DNA of 64,000 bases, taken from Candidatus Bacteroides merdigallinarum (GTDB lineage Bacteria > Bacteroidota > Bacteroidia > Bacteroidales > Bacteroidaceae). Location: the NCBI GenBank assembly GCA_019116285.1, contig DXBX01000032.1, forward strand, positions 1 through 64,000, in the 5' to 3' direction. Positions within the stretch are counted from its first letter, which is position 1, and every line of letters begins with the position of its first letter. Shown here one piece after another: positions 50,321 to 58,773 of the stretch. The notes under the pieces were generated by a model that searched no databases, was not told the origin of the DNA, and saw nothing but the letters and a program-made list of their open reading frames with translations. The position numbers were made by a program, and so were the translations under genes.

Positions 50321-51253
50321 TTACGCGTGCCGCGGTCGGATGCGCTTCATCACCGTGTCCACGCCTTCCTTGATGCGGTTTGTCAAGATGACCAATACCA
50401 CGGCCACGAGAATCAGTGCGATGCCCACTGCCTCCGTGGCCGTGAACGCTTCACCAAAGACGCACGCCCCGATGACTACGGCCGTCACCGGCTCCATCGC
50501 TCCGAGGATGGACGTCAGCGTACCGCCAATGTGGCGCACGGCCAGCAGCAGCGTGATGTTGGAGATGACCGTAGGAGCCACGGCCAGGAGAATGATGAGG
50601 CCCACGCTCTCCCAGTCCGGCAGCGGCTGGAGACTGCCTTGGACACCGTTCTTCACCGTGAAGGTCAGCGCCGTGAACAGGAAGACGTAGAAGGCCAGCT
50701 TGCGGCTGTGCAGATCCTTCAGACGGGACTTGTTGACCGACACGATGTAGCTGGCATAGCCCACGGCGGAGAGCAGTACGATGAACACACCCCAAGGATC
50801 CAGTTTCAGCTCCGTGCCTTGCAGCGACAGCCGTGCCACGCCTCCCACGGCCAGCACGATGGCCAGCCACGTCACCCACGAGGCCCGTTCGCGGAACAGC
50901 GTGAGCATCAGCAGCGTGGTGAAGATGGGATAGGTGAAGTGCAGTGTCGTGGCCACGCCTGCCCCCATCACCTCGTAGCCATAGAGCAGGAACATCGACG
51001 AGGCGGTATAAAACAGAGCCATCACGATGAGCAGCGGCACATCCTTCCAATGGATGCGGAATGATTCGCCCTTGACGAGCATCATCGTGCCCAGGGCCAG
51101 GGTGGCCGCCACGAAGCGGTAGAAGAGGATGGAGTCCGACTCCAGCTCTTTCTGCATCAGCGGGAGGGTAAACAACGGGATGAGGCCGAACGTCACCGAC
51201 GTCAGCAGGCCGTAGAAAAAGCCTTTCAGTTTCGAAGATTGCATACCTATCAA
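50321..51253 (-). CDS. EamA/DMT-family transporter
   Basis: 310 aa, about 10 TM helices; duplicated EamA pattern. Confidence 0.9.
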   Translation of the reverse strand: MIGMQSSKLKGFFYGLLTSVTFGLIPLFTLPLMQKELESDSILFYRFVAATLALGTMMLVKGESFRIHWKDVPLLIVMALFYTASSMFLLYGYEVMGAGVATTLHFTYPIFTTLLMLTLFRERASWVTWLAIVLAVGGVARLSLQGTELKLDPWGVFIVLLSAVGYASYIVSVNKSRLKDLHSRKLAFYVFLFTALTFTVKNGVQGSLQPLPDWESVGLIILLAVAPTVISNITLLLAVRHIGGTLTSILGAMEPVTAVVIGACVFGEAFTATEAVGIALILVAVVLVILTNRIKEGVDTVMKRIRPRHA

Positions 51254-51279
51254 ATGTCTTTATGTTCAAAAAAAGCGTG

Positions 51280-51287
51280 CAAAGGTA
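51280..51287 (-). promoter_or_regulatory. -7 box of putative EamA transporter promoter
   Basis: CAAAGGTA on + strand. Confidence 0.45.
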
Positions 51288-51372
51288 CGTAACTCCCGCC
51301 AAAAGTCCAAGAAATAGGTGGAGTAGAACACTTTTTCTCTGTCAAGGTGCTTGCCGGGCGGATTATTATGGC

Positions 51373-51380
51373 TACCTTTG
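51373..51380 (+). promoter_or_regulatory. -7 box TACCTTTG, putative promoter for the 51620 lipoprotein gene
   Basis: TACCTTTG about 240 bp upstream of start. Confidence 0.4.
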
Positions 51381-51619
51381 CACCCGCAAATCGGGAATAT
51401 CTCTTTTTTCCCGATGGGGAGATTACATTACCTCGGCAATTCTGCCTCCGAAATTCCGGAGACGGAAAGTAATGGGACGGCTCTTCTCTCCTTGAATCGT
51501 AGGACATACTCTGCGTCCCGTCTGGCAGAACTTTTTTTAAAAACAGGACAGCCAGACGTATGCGAATGCGAATTCAAACATATCATTTATTTATTGTTTC
51601 ACTAAATCATTATTGTAAC

Positions 51620-53200
51620 ATGAAGAAAATGAATTTCTTTATGGTGGCCATGCTGTGCCTGTGTACATTGGCCACCGGATTCACTGCATGCAGTGACGAT
51701 GACAATCCTGTAACCCCTCCCGACCTGGGCACCCCGCCCTTCGAGACCGTCAGTGGCAAGTATGACGTTACCTCCACCGACTCGCCTTACGAGAGCATCG
51801 AACTGACAGCCAGCGGCAATTACATTGTCACCCTCAGCGGTGCATCGTCTCCTGTTGCTTCAGCTGCTCCGCGTGCCGGACGCTCGGAAGTTAAGTTATT
51901 CAAGAGAAATGTGGCCCAGACCCGCGCCACGGAGTCCGACAATTATATCTATGGTACTTTCACCGACCTGGGCAACGGACGCTACCAATTGGAAGACTTC
52001 GGTACTATCACGCTGACTACCGATGTCGGCGGCCAGGTGACGGGCATTGAGGTGGAGTCCAACCGCTACGGCGATGCTTCGCTGGAGGTAGAGAAGGAGC
52101 CGGTGATGTCCGATGACGCTCTGACCAATGCTCTCTGCCGCACATGGTGCATCCAGTCCGTCCGCGAAGTCTATACTGACCTGGAAACGGGTGAGAAGTA
52201 CGAGGAGACCGTGGACCCCACGCAGGATCCCGACTATGGCTATGAGGCCATGTTCTCCAAGGCTGGCACTTACCTGGTGAAGTACATCGACGGCACGCTG
52301 GATATGGCCCGGTGGAAGTGGCGCAGCCAGACCGATGCCTCTTTCTATTACACGTGGGAAGATGAGTGGTACGAAGAGGACTATGCCTCCATCAGCTTCT
52401 CCGGCAATACTGCCATCGTTTATGAGGCATGGGAGGAGGACGGCTATCGCGAGGAGTCTTGGTACACCATGACCACCGATGTAGCCATCCCCGACGATCC
52501 CACCGACGAACCGCAAGAGCCCGAACAGCCCACCGTAGAATCCCCCGTAGCCAGAGTCTTCGGCGACAAGTGGATCAAGACCGTGAGCGATGATACTTAT
52601 ATCTACGATGAGAACGGCTTCCTGGTGCAGATTGCCGACGAGGATGACCTGGAGGGCGAAGGCACCTTCTTCCACTACAACTACGTGACCGGCGCCGAAG
52701 GTCCCGATGTCTATACGCTGGACGGCACGGAGTTGGAGCAGACCGCCACGCTCGGCGAGAACGGCTTCGTGGCCAGCGTTCACCACGAGGAGTATGACTG
52801 TGTCACCACCTTCGAGTATGATGAAGAAGGCCACATCATCCGCATCGACGATGGCCGCGAGGAGCGTCATCACGTGCTGACGTGGGAGAACGGCGACCTG
52901 GTGCGCGTGGAATATTGGTATTACGATGAGACACCCGAAGAGGCTCGCGTCTACACTTACACCTACTCCGACCAACCCTCCAATGGCATCATGCGTTTCT
53001 ATAATAACTACAACATCGACCTGGATGTGGTGGAGGAGTTTTACTATGCCGGACTGATGGGTATTCCCACCAAGCACCTCATCGAGACCGAAACAAACTA
53101 CGACGGCGAGGTGACCCGTTACGAATGGACGGACACCACGTTGACCAAGTATAATCCCAGCGGGACTACCAGCGATCTGACCTTCTCCTTCTATGAATAA
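51620..53200 (+). CDS. Hypothetical lipoprotein
   Basis: Lipobox ATGFTACSDDDNPVTPP; acidic beta-rich repeats (EYDEEGHIIRIDDG). Confidence 0.75.
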   Translation: MKKMNFFMVAMLCLCTLATGFTACSDDDNPVTPPDLGTPPFETVSGKYDVTSTDSPYESIELTASGNYIVTLSGASSPVASAAPRAGRSEVKLFKRNVAQTRATESDNYIYGTFTDLGNGRYQLEDFGTITLTTDVGGQVTGIEVESNRYGDASLEVEKEPVMSDDALTNALCRTWCIQSVREVYTDLETGEKYEETVDPTQDPDYGYEAMFSKAGTYLVKYIDGTLDMARWKWRSQTDASFYYTWEDEWYEEDYASISFSGNTAIVYEAWEEDGYREESWYTMTTDVAIPDDPTDEPQEPEQPTVESPVARVFGDKWIKTVSDDTYIYDENGFLVQIADEDDLEGEGTFFHYNYVTGAEGPDVYTLDGTELEQTATLGENGFVASVHHEEYDCVTTFEYDEEGHIIRIDDGREERHHVLTWENGDLVRVEYWYYDETPEEARVYTYTYSDQPSNGIMRFYNNYNIDLDVVEEFYYAGLMGIPTKHLIETETNYDGEVTRYEWTDTTLTKYNPSGTTSDLTFSFYE

Positions 53201-53239
53201 TCCACGCAAACAAGTCAATTCTTCTCTATAAATTGCCGT

Positions 53240-53288
53240 GTGCCCCGTGCGTCCGTTGTCTTGCGGACAGTGCGGGGCACTTTTTTTG
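53240..53288 (+). terminator. Intrinsic terminator downstream of the 51620-53200 gene
   Basis: GTGCCCCGTGCGTCCG-ttgtctt-gCGGACAGTGCGGGGCAC + TTTTTTT. Confidence 0.9.
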
Positions 53289-53321
53289 TCCCTGCCTCTT
53301 GCCGGATTGCGCAAGTTGTCT

Positions 53322-53329
53322 TACCTTTG
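53322..53329 (+). promoter_or_regulatory. -7 box TACCTTTG for the queuosine cluster
   Basis: TACCTTTG between the terminator and the riboswitch-like leader. Confidence 0.55.
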
Positions 53330-53375
53330 CGCCCGATTTTATGGGATGAGGGCATCCGGCTTCGTGTCGCGCCCT

Positions 53376-53412
53376 CCGTGTATTCCAGCTTAACCACGTA
53401 AAAAACAGGAAA
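53376..53412 (+). ncRNA. Probable preQ1-I riboswitch
   Basis: CCGUG-UA-UUCCAGCUUAAC-CACGUAAAAAACAGGAAA: short stem, UUC(C/U)AGC-type loop, A-rich tail UAAAAAAC; loop UUCC can pair with tail GGAA; sits directly before the ATG of a queuosine precursor transporter. Confidence 0.75.
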
Positions 53413-54093
53413 ATGAAACAAACTGTATCCGTACCCTTCATGCTGCTGGGCATCCTCTTCAACGTATGCCTCATCGCAGCCAATCTCCTTGAGACAAAAG
53501 TCATCACCCTCTGCGGGCTGACGGTCACTGCCGGCCTGCTGGTCTTCCCCGTGTCCTACATCATCAACGACTGCATTGCCGAGGTGTGGGGCTTCCGCAA
53601 GGCACGGCTCATCATCTGGACGGGCTTCGTGATGAATTTCTTTGTCGTCGCCCTCGGATTGGTGGCCGTGGCCCTGCCGCCCGCGCCCTTCTGGACGGGA
53701 GGCGAGCACTTCAACTTCGTCTTCGGCATGGCGCCCCGCATCGTGGCGGCCAGCCTGGCGGCCTTCCTCGTGGGTTCTTTCCTCAATGCCTACGTGATGA
53801 GCCGGATGAAGCTGCGCAGTGGCGGGCGTCACTTCTCCGTGCGGGCCATCGCCTCCACCGTGGTGGGCGAGACGGCGGACTCGCTGCTGTTCTTCCCCAT
53901 CGCCTTTGGCGGGGTCATCGCGTGGCAGGAGCTGGCCGCAATGATGGCACTGCAAATCATGTTGAAATCCCTGTACGAGGTCATCATCCTGCCCGTCACC
54001 GTGCGGGTGGTGCGCTATGTGAAGCGCATCGACGGCAGCGACGTGTACGACAAGGGCATCTCCTACAAGATTTGGAAAATCAGAGAACTTTAA
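53413..54093 (+). CDS. Queuosine precursor transporter, YhhQ/COG1738-like
   Basis: 226 aa, multiple TM; VSYIINDCIAEVWGFRKARLIIWTGF, GETADSLLFFPIAFGG; next to queC and queF. Confidence 0.88.
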   Translation: MKQTVSVPFMLLGILFNVCLIAANLLETKVITLCGLTVTAGLLVFPVSYIINDCIAEVWGFRKARLIIWTGFVMNFFVVALGLVAVALPPAPFWTGGEHFNFVFGMAPRIVAASLAAFLVGSFLNAYVMSRMKLRSGGRHFSVRAIASTVVGETADSLLFFPIAFGGVIAWQELAAMMALQIMLKSLYEVIILPVTVRVVRYVKRIDGSDVYDKGISYKIWKIREL

Positions 54094-54096
54094 GCA

Positions 54097-54250
54097 AAAG
54101 CCGCTTGAAAAAGTTTTCAATGTCATTAGAAAACTTTCCGATGCCGCTAGAAAAGTCTATTTCCAGGCTGGAAATGTGTATTTCTAGGTTGGAAATGTAC
54201 ATTTCTAGGCTGGAAATGTATATTTCTAGGCTGGAAATAGAGTTTTCTCC
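54097..54250 (+). repeat. 21-bp palindromic tandem array, copy B (4 well-conserved plus about 3 degenerate units)
   Basis: Units TTTCYAGGCTGGAAATGTATA at 54160, 54181, 54202, 54223; degenerate units 54097-54159. Confidence 0.85.
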
Positions 54251-54312
54251 TTACTTTGGAAACTTTTTCTATGGTCTTCGATAAGTTTCAAAAGCGGGTA
54301 ATAAGTGAATTT

Positions 54313-54993
54313 ATGAATAATAGTATGACGAACGAAACAGCTTTGGTCGTGTTCAGCGGTGGGCAGGACTCGACTACTTGCCTATTCTGGGCAAAACGTG
54401 AGTTTAAAGATGTGTGCGCTCTGAGCTTCCGCTACGGGCAAAAGCACGAGAAGGAAGTGGAACTGGCAAAGAATATTGCCGACGGGGCAGGGATTCCCTT
54501 CACCGTGATGGATCTTCCCCTCATCGGGACGTTGGGGCATAACGCACTGACAGACACAACGATGCCGATGGACGAGCAGATACCCGACGGACAGGTATGC
54601 CCCAACACCTTCGTCCCCGGGCGCAACCTCTTCTTCCTCAGTGTGGCAGCCGTATGGGCCAGGGAGCGTGGCATCCGGCACATCGTCACGGGCGTATCTC
54701 AGACAGACTACAGCGGCTATCCGGACTGCCGGGACAACTTCATCAAGTCGCTGAACGTGACGCTGAACCTGGCGATGGATACGCAGTTCGTACTGCATAC
54801 GCCGCTGATGTGGCTGGACAAGGCACAGACGTGGGCCTTGGCGGACGAACTGGGCGTGCTGGACTTGGTGCGCCACCGGACTTTGACCTGCTACAACGGC
54901 ATCCCCGGTGATGGCTGCGGCCATTGTCCGGCTTGCAAGTTGAGGCGTGAGGGACTGGAGAAATATCTTAATCAATTGACAATTAATAAATAA
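54313..54993 (+). CDS. queC: 7-cyano-7-deazaguanine synthase
   Basis: [39 protein letters not shown] zinc site. Confidence 0.95.
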   Translation: MNNSMTNETALVVFSGGQDSTTCLFWAKREFKDVCALSFRYGQKHEKEVELAKNIADGAGIPFTVMDLPLIGTLGHNALTDTTMPMDEQIPDGQVCPNTFVPGRNLFFLSVAAVWARERGIRHIVTGVSQTDYSGYPDCRDNFIKSLNVTLNLAMDTQFVLHTPLMWLDKAQTWALADELGVLDLVRHRTLTCYNGIPGDGCGHCPACKLRREGLEKYLNQLTINK

Positions 54994-55026
54994 CCATTAA
55001 TCATTTATCATTAACCATTGATTAGC

Positions 55027-55488
55027 ATGTCAGAAGAATTGCGTGCCCGGCTCCATGCCTTGGGCCACACGACGGAATACCGTCAGGATTATGCGCCGGA
55101 GGTGCTGGAGGCCTTCGACAACAAACACCCGGAGCGTGACTACTGGGTGAAGTTCAATTGTCCGGAGTTCACATCCCTGTGTCCCATCACGGGTCAGCCG
55201 GACTTTGCGGAGATACGTATCTGCTACATTCCCGACGTGCGGATGGTGGAGAGCAAGAGTCTGAAGCTCTACCTCTTCAGTTTCCGCAGCCACGGTGCCT
55301 TCCACGAGGATTGCGTCAATATCATCCTGAATGATCTGATAAAGCTGATGGACCCGAAGTACATTGAGGTGACGGGACTCTTTACCCCGCGCGGCGGCAT
55401 CTCCATCCATCCGTATGCCAACTACGGACGGCCGGGTACGAAATACGAAAGACTAGCGGAGGAGCGGTTGTTTTCACGCGACCGCTGA
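55027..55488 (+). CDS. queF: NADPH-dependent 7-cyano-7-deazaguanine reductase
   Basis: [50 protein letters not shown]. Confidence 0.96.
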   Translation: MSEELRARLHALGHTTEYRQDYAPEVLEAFDNKHPERDYWVKFNCPEFTSLCPITGQPDFAEIRICYIPDVRMVESKSLKLYLFSFRSHGAFHEDCVNIILNDLIKLMDPKYIEVTGLFTPRGGISIHPYANYGRPGTKYERLAEERLFSRDR

Positions 55489-55540
55489 CATGGCCTTTGG
55501 GGCAGGGGTGTACAAAAATCCGATACCTGACAGGGAATAA

Positions 55541-56443
55541 TTACGAATTCACCTGCGTTCGATATTCGTTTGGCGTACACCCCGTCTGCTTCTTGAACCA
55601 TCTGCTGAAATGTTGTGGATATTGGAATCCCAGCTCGTAGGCAATCTCGCTGACGGTCTTCGAAGGGTTGAACACGTGTTCCTTGGCCGTTTCCAAGGTC
55701 TTCTGCTGGATGTGCTTCAAGGCAGACAGGCCCGTTTCCTTCTTCAACAAGTCACTTAGGTAGTTGGGGGACAGGCAGAGCTTGTCGGCGCAATACTGCA
55801 CAGTGGGCAGTCCTTCCACGGCAGGCTGTCCGGAGTGGAAATAATCATCCAGCAAGGTCTCGAAGCGGGCAAGGAGGTCGCTGTTCAGGTTCTCGCGGGT
55901 GATGAACTGGCGGTCGTAGAAGCGTTCGCAGTAATCCAGCAGCAGCTTGATGTTGTCGGCGATGAGGGACTTGCTGTGCTTGTCCACCGGATATTGCAGC
56001 TCTTCCTTAATCTTGGTCAGGCAGTCGATAACCGTCCGCCGCTCCTGCTCCGAGAGGTGGAGGGCTTCGTTGGCGTTGTACGAGAAATAGGAATACTCCT
56101 TCATCAGTCCTGCGAGCGGAGTCTTGCGCAGGAATTCCGGATGAAAGCAGAGCGCCCAACCTTCCGGCTGGTGCAGCTTGCCGTCATCTTCCGACCCCAT
56201 TACCTGACCGGGAGCGATAAAGAGCATTGTGCCCCGTTGATAGTCGTACATACTGCGGCCATACTTCAAGTTTCCGCAATCCGCATCTTTTAATAATACA
56301 GTGTAAATGCCGTATAACTTCCGCCCGAAGCGCAAAGGTTTTGCCTCGTGCCCGTCTATTACGCTGACCAACGGATGGCGCGTCTCCACGCCGAAGTAAT
56401 CGTTGTAGGCCTGCACGGAGTCTATGTTCAACAGTTCGCTCAT
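55541..56443 (-). CDS. AraC-family transcriptional regulator
   Basis: C-terminal HTH: VSEIAYELGFQYPQHFSRWFKKQTGCTPNEYR. Confidence 0.92.
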   Translation of the reverse strand: MSELLNIDSVQAYNDYFGVETRHPLVSVIDGHEAKPLRFGRKLYGIYTVLLKDADCGNLKYGRSMYDYQRGTMLFIAPGQVMGSEDDGKLHQPEGWALCFHPEFLRKTPLAGLMKEYSYFSYNANEALHLSEQERRTVIDCLTKIKEELQYPVDKHSKSLIADNIKLLLDYCERFYDRQFITRENLNSDLLARFETLLDDYFHSGQPAVEGLPTVQYCADKLCLSPNYLSDLLKKETGLSALKHIQQKTLETAKEHVFNPSKTVSEIAYELGFQYPQHFSRWFKKQTGCTPNEYRTQVNS

Positions 56444-56550
56444 CGTTATTCCTCCTCTATTTATTTGACCTTACAAAAATAGACAGATCTCCTCGTCCTC
56501 CAAGTACAAAAACCTACGATTATACTACCCATATCACTGCAAATGTTGCC

Positions 56551-57516
56551 TTATTTCGCAAGATGCCTCAGATGTCCGCATTCCTTTTGCAAATAGTTCA
56601 ACGCTGCGGCTCTTTCTTTCGGACTCATATCATCCGATTGCATTTGCTCCATAAATTCCCAAATATCTTCCAGGATACGTTTCTCCTGATAGAAGCGAAG
56701 GAGGGTTTGATGGATGGTGAAATCTACGTGTTTTTCTTTGTATCTGCCATAAAACAAATGGAACCAAGGCTTGTCGGCGAGGAAAAACAAATCGGCTTCG
56801 GGCGGAGCAAGCCTTAATCCCTCCCAATCTATCAAACTAAGGCGGTTTGCACATTGAAGCAGATTGCCCTCGTGGATATCCGTATGACATAGGACATACC
56901 TTAAAGGCATATCCTTCAATTGGTCAGCCAATGAGGTCAGTTGTTTCAAATGGCCGAGTATAGTCCCCATATAGGGCGCTATCTGCTTACGCAAATCCTC
57001 TTTCAAGCAACTATCGGCAGCAGCTAATATATCAAGCAAGGGCTTGCTAAAGCGGATATTGAAATCCTCTTTGATGTTGCCCGTAGGCAAGGGTATTTCC
57101 TCTCCATAAGCGTGTAGTTCGGCTACTATGTCGGCAAGTTGAAGTATCTGTTCTATGGAGAATCCGGAATGAAGCAGGTTGTTTCCTTCGATGTAATCGC
57201 CCACCAGATAGATATGGTGCTCGTCTTCGCGGCTATATTCCCCTTTCTCGGTTGTCAAAGGATGTACGATTTTGCCGGATAAAGCCGTATGGGCATTCAG
57301 CCAACAGACGATAGGCATATAATCTTTTATCCTTGCGGTCAATTGGGCGGTAGATGTCCTCGACTTGTCATAGACTTTCACCAAGAACTTCCGGTTCTCA
57401 ACGTCCGTCGCCCTATAAGCCAATGCAGACCAACCTCCTTCCATCGGGACAACCGACTCCGTTTCAATAAGATAGTGCTCTTCCAATACACTTTTGATGA
57501 TTTGCTCTAAGTCCAT
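56551..57516 (-). CDS. Aminoglycoside phosphotransferase-family kinase-like protein
   Basis: YVLCHTDIHEGNLL and LIDWEGLRLAPPEADLFFL. Confidence 0.85.
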   Translation of the reverse strand: MDLEQIIKSVLEEHYLIETESVVPMEGGWSALAYRATDVENRKFLVKVYDKSRTSTAQLTARIKDYMPIVCWLNAHTALSGKIVHPLTTEKGEYSREDEHHIYLVGDYIEGNNLLHSGFSIEQILQLADIVAELHAYGEEIPLPTGNIKEDFNIRFSKPLLDILAAADSCLKEDLRKQIAPYMGTILGHLKQLTSLADQLKDMPLRYVLCHTDIHEGNLLQCANRLSLIDWEGLRLAPPEADLFFLADKPWFHLFYGRYKEKHVDFTIHQTLLRFYQEKRILEDIWEFMEQMQSDDMSPKERAAALNYLQKECGHLRHLAK

Positions 57517-57607
57517 ATATGATGCGAAACAAGAATTATTCTTTAGATACAGTGAAATGATTCCGTAAAGATAACGATATTTCCTATAAGATCGTCCCAA
57601 AAGCCAC

Positions 57608-57615
57608 TATCTTTG
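57608..57615 (+). promoter_or_regulatory. -7 box TATCTTTG for GNAT gene
   Basis: TATCTTTG 45 bp upstream of start. Confidence 0.5.
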
Positions 57616-57659
57616 CACCCATTATTAGGATTTCAGACAATAATCAAAACAAGATAACT

Positions 57660-58199
57660 ATGGAATTGATAACCGAACGATTGCTGCTGCGTCCCTGGAA
57701 GGAATCCGACGCAGAGAGTTTGTATCAGTATGCGAAAGACGAGCGGGTAGGTCCGATAGCAGGATGGCCGGCACACCGGAGCGTGGAGGAAAGCCGGGAA
57801 GTCATCCGGACCGTCTTTTCGCAGGAAGGCGTGTTTGCCGTGACCTTGAAGGGAGACGATACGGCAATAGGGTGCATCGGCGTGATACGCGGGGCGAAAA
57901 GCAACTTCCCCATCAGCGAGGACGAGGGGGAAGTGTCCTACTGGATTGGTGTCCCGTTTTGGGGCCAGGGACTGATACCCGAAGCCATGCGCGAGATTAT
58001 CCGCTACAGCTTCGAGGAGTTGGGGCTGAAAACCTTGTGGTGCGGCTATTTCGACGGGAACGAACAATCGCGGCGGGCGCAGGAGAAATGCGGGTTCAGG
58101 TATTTCAAGACCAACGAGAACCTGTATTGTCCGCTGACTGATGAGGTCCGCACGGAGCATGTCAGCAGGCTGGAGAGGGAAGAGTATTTCGCAAAGTGA
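57660..58199 (+). CDS. GNAT-family (RimJ/RimL-like) N-acetyltransferase
   Basis: MELITERLLLRPWKESDAESLYQYA; YWIGVPFWGQGLIPEAMREIIRY. Confidence 0.93.
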   Translation: MELITERLLLRPWKESDAESLYQYAKDERVGPIAGWPAHRSVEESREVIRTVFSQEGVFAVTLKGDDTAIGCIGVIRGAKSNFPISEDEGEVSYWIGVPFWGQGLIPEAMREIIRYSFEELGLKTLWCGYFDGNEQSRRAQEKCGFRYFKTNENLYCPLTDEVRTEHVSRLEREEYFAK

Positions 58200-58207
58200 T
58201 TGCCTTT

Positions 58208-58370
58208 TGTACCCCACGCGTGGGGTATCGCAAGGGGTCACGCGTGGGGTACTTTCAAGGGTATCTGATACTGTTGACGATGGGTATCTGATACTGTTGA
58301 CGATGGGTATCTGATACTGTTGATGAAGGGTATCTGATACCCTTGACGAAGGGTCACCGTGACTGTTCAT
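58208..58370. repeat. Palindrome cluster with 23-bp tandem array (4 units)
   Basis: TACCCCACGCGTGGGGTA palindrome, then GGGTATCTGATACTGTTGACGAT at 58259, 58282, 58305, 58328; fourth unit contains perfect GGGTATCTGATACCC. Confidence 0.85.
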
Positions 58371-58399
58371 CCATCCTTATAACTAGAACTGACAACGAT

Positions 58400-58606
58400 A
58401 TGAAAACTCTACTACTAGCCTGCCTTGTCCTCCTGATGGCCGGATGCGGCGGGCGCAACGACAGCCATGCACTAATCATTGCCGAGCAAGGCAGCTTCGC
58501 CGTGGGTGGCACAGTGCTGAAAGATTCCTTGGAACATACCTACCACGGCGACCACGTTGCCGTGATTGACCGTTCCCTTGCGTTTACGCATAGGATGTAT
58601 ATATAA
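58400..58606 (+). pseudogene. Truncated lipoprotein, possible 5' remnant of an alpha/beta-hydrolase-like gene
   Basis: MKTLLLACLVLLMAGCGG...IIAEQGSFAVGGTVLKDSLEHTYHGDHVAVIDRSLAF; stops abruptly after 68 aa. Confidence 0.5.
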
Positions 58607-58735
58607 TAGGTATGCGCTTTTAGTGTTTTTTAGGGATTATCCCCACAGCTAGGTATTGTAGGATGACTCTGTGCCGAAGAGAGGGGAGGGCAGATTACCG
58701 ATTTTTGGTGATTGCAGGATAGGGCAGGCCGGTTG

Positions 58736-58743
58736 TATCTTTG
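58736..58743 (+). promoter_or_regulatory. -7 box TATCTTTG of putative promoter for the TonB receptor locus
   Basis: TATCTTTG with ATTG about 21 nt upstream, 30 bp before the start codon. Confidence 0.5.
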
Positions 58744-58773
58744 CAGTGCGAAATTTAAACCACTGACAGATAT

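Noticed and set aside
53345-53375. GAGGGC...GCCCTC stem before the preQ1-like element as part of the aptamer
   Set aside because: The preQ1-I fold is complete without it; may only be a leader stem.
58208-58370. Possible CRISPR array
   Set aside because: Units are contiguous tandem copies with no unique spacers; no cas genes in window. Same reasoning for the arrays at 61214, 54097 and 36148.
57633-58370. 245-aa - strand ORF covering the GNAT gene and repeat cluster
   Set aside because: Antisense to a clear acetyltransferase; N-terminal repeats come from the palindromic array.
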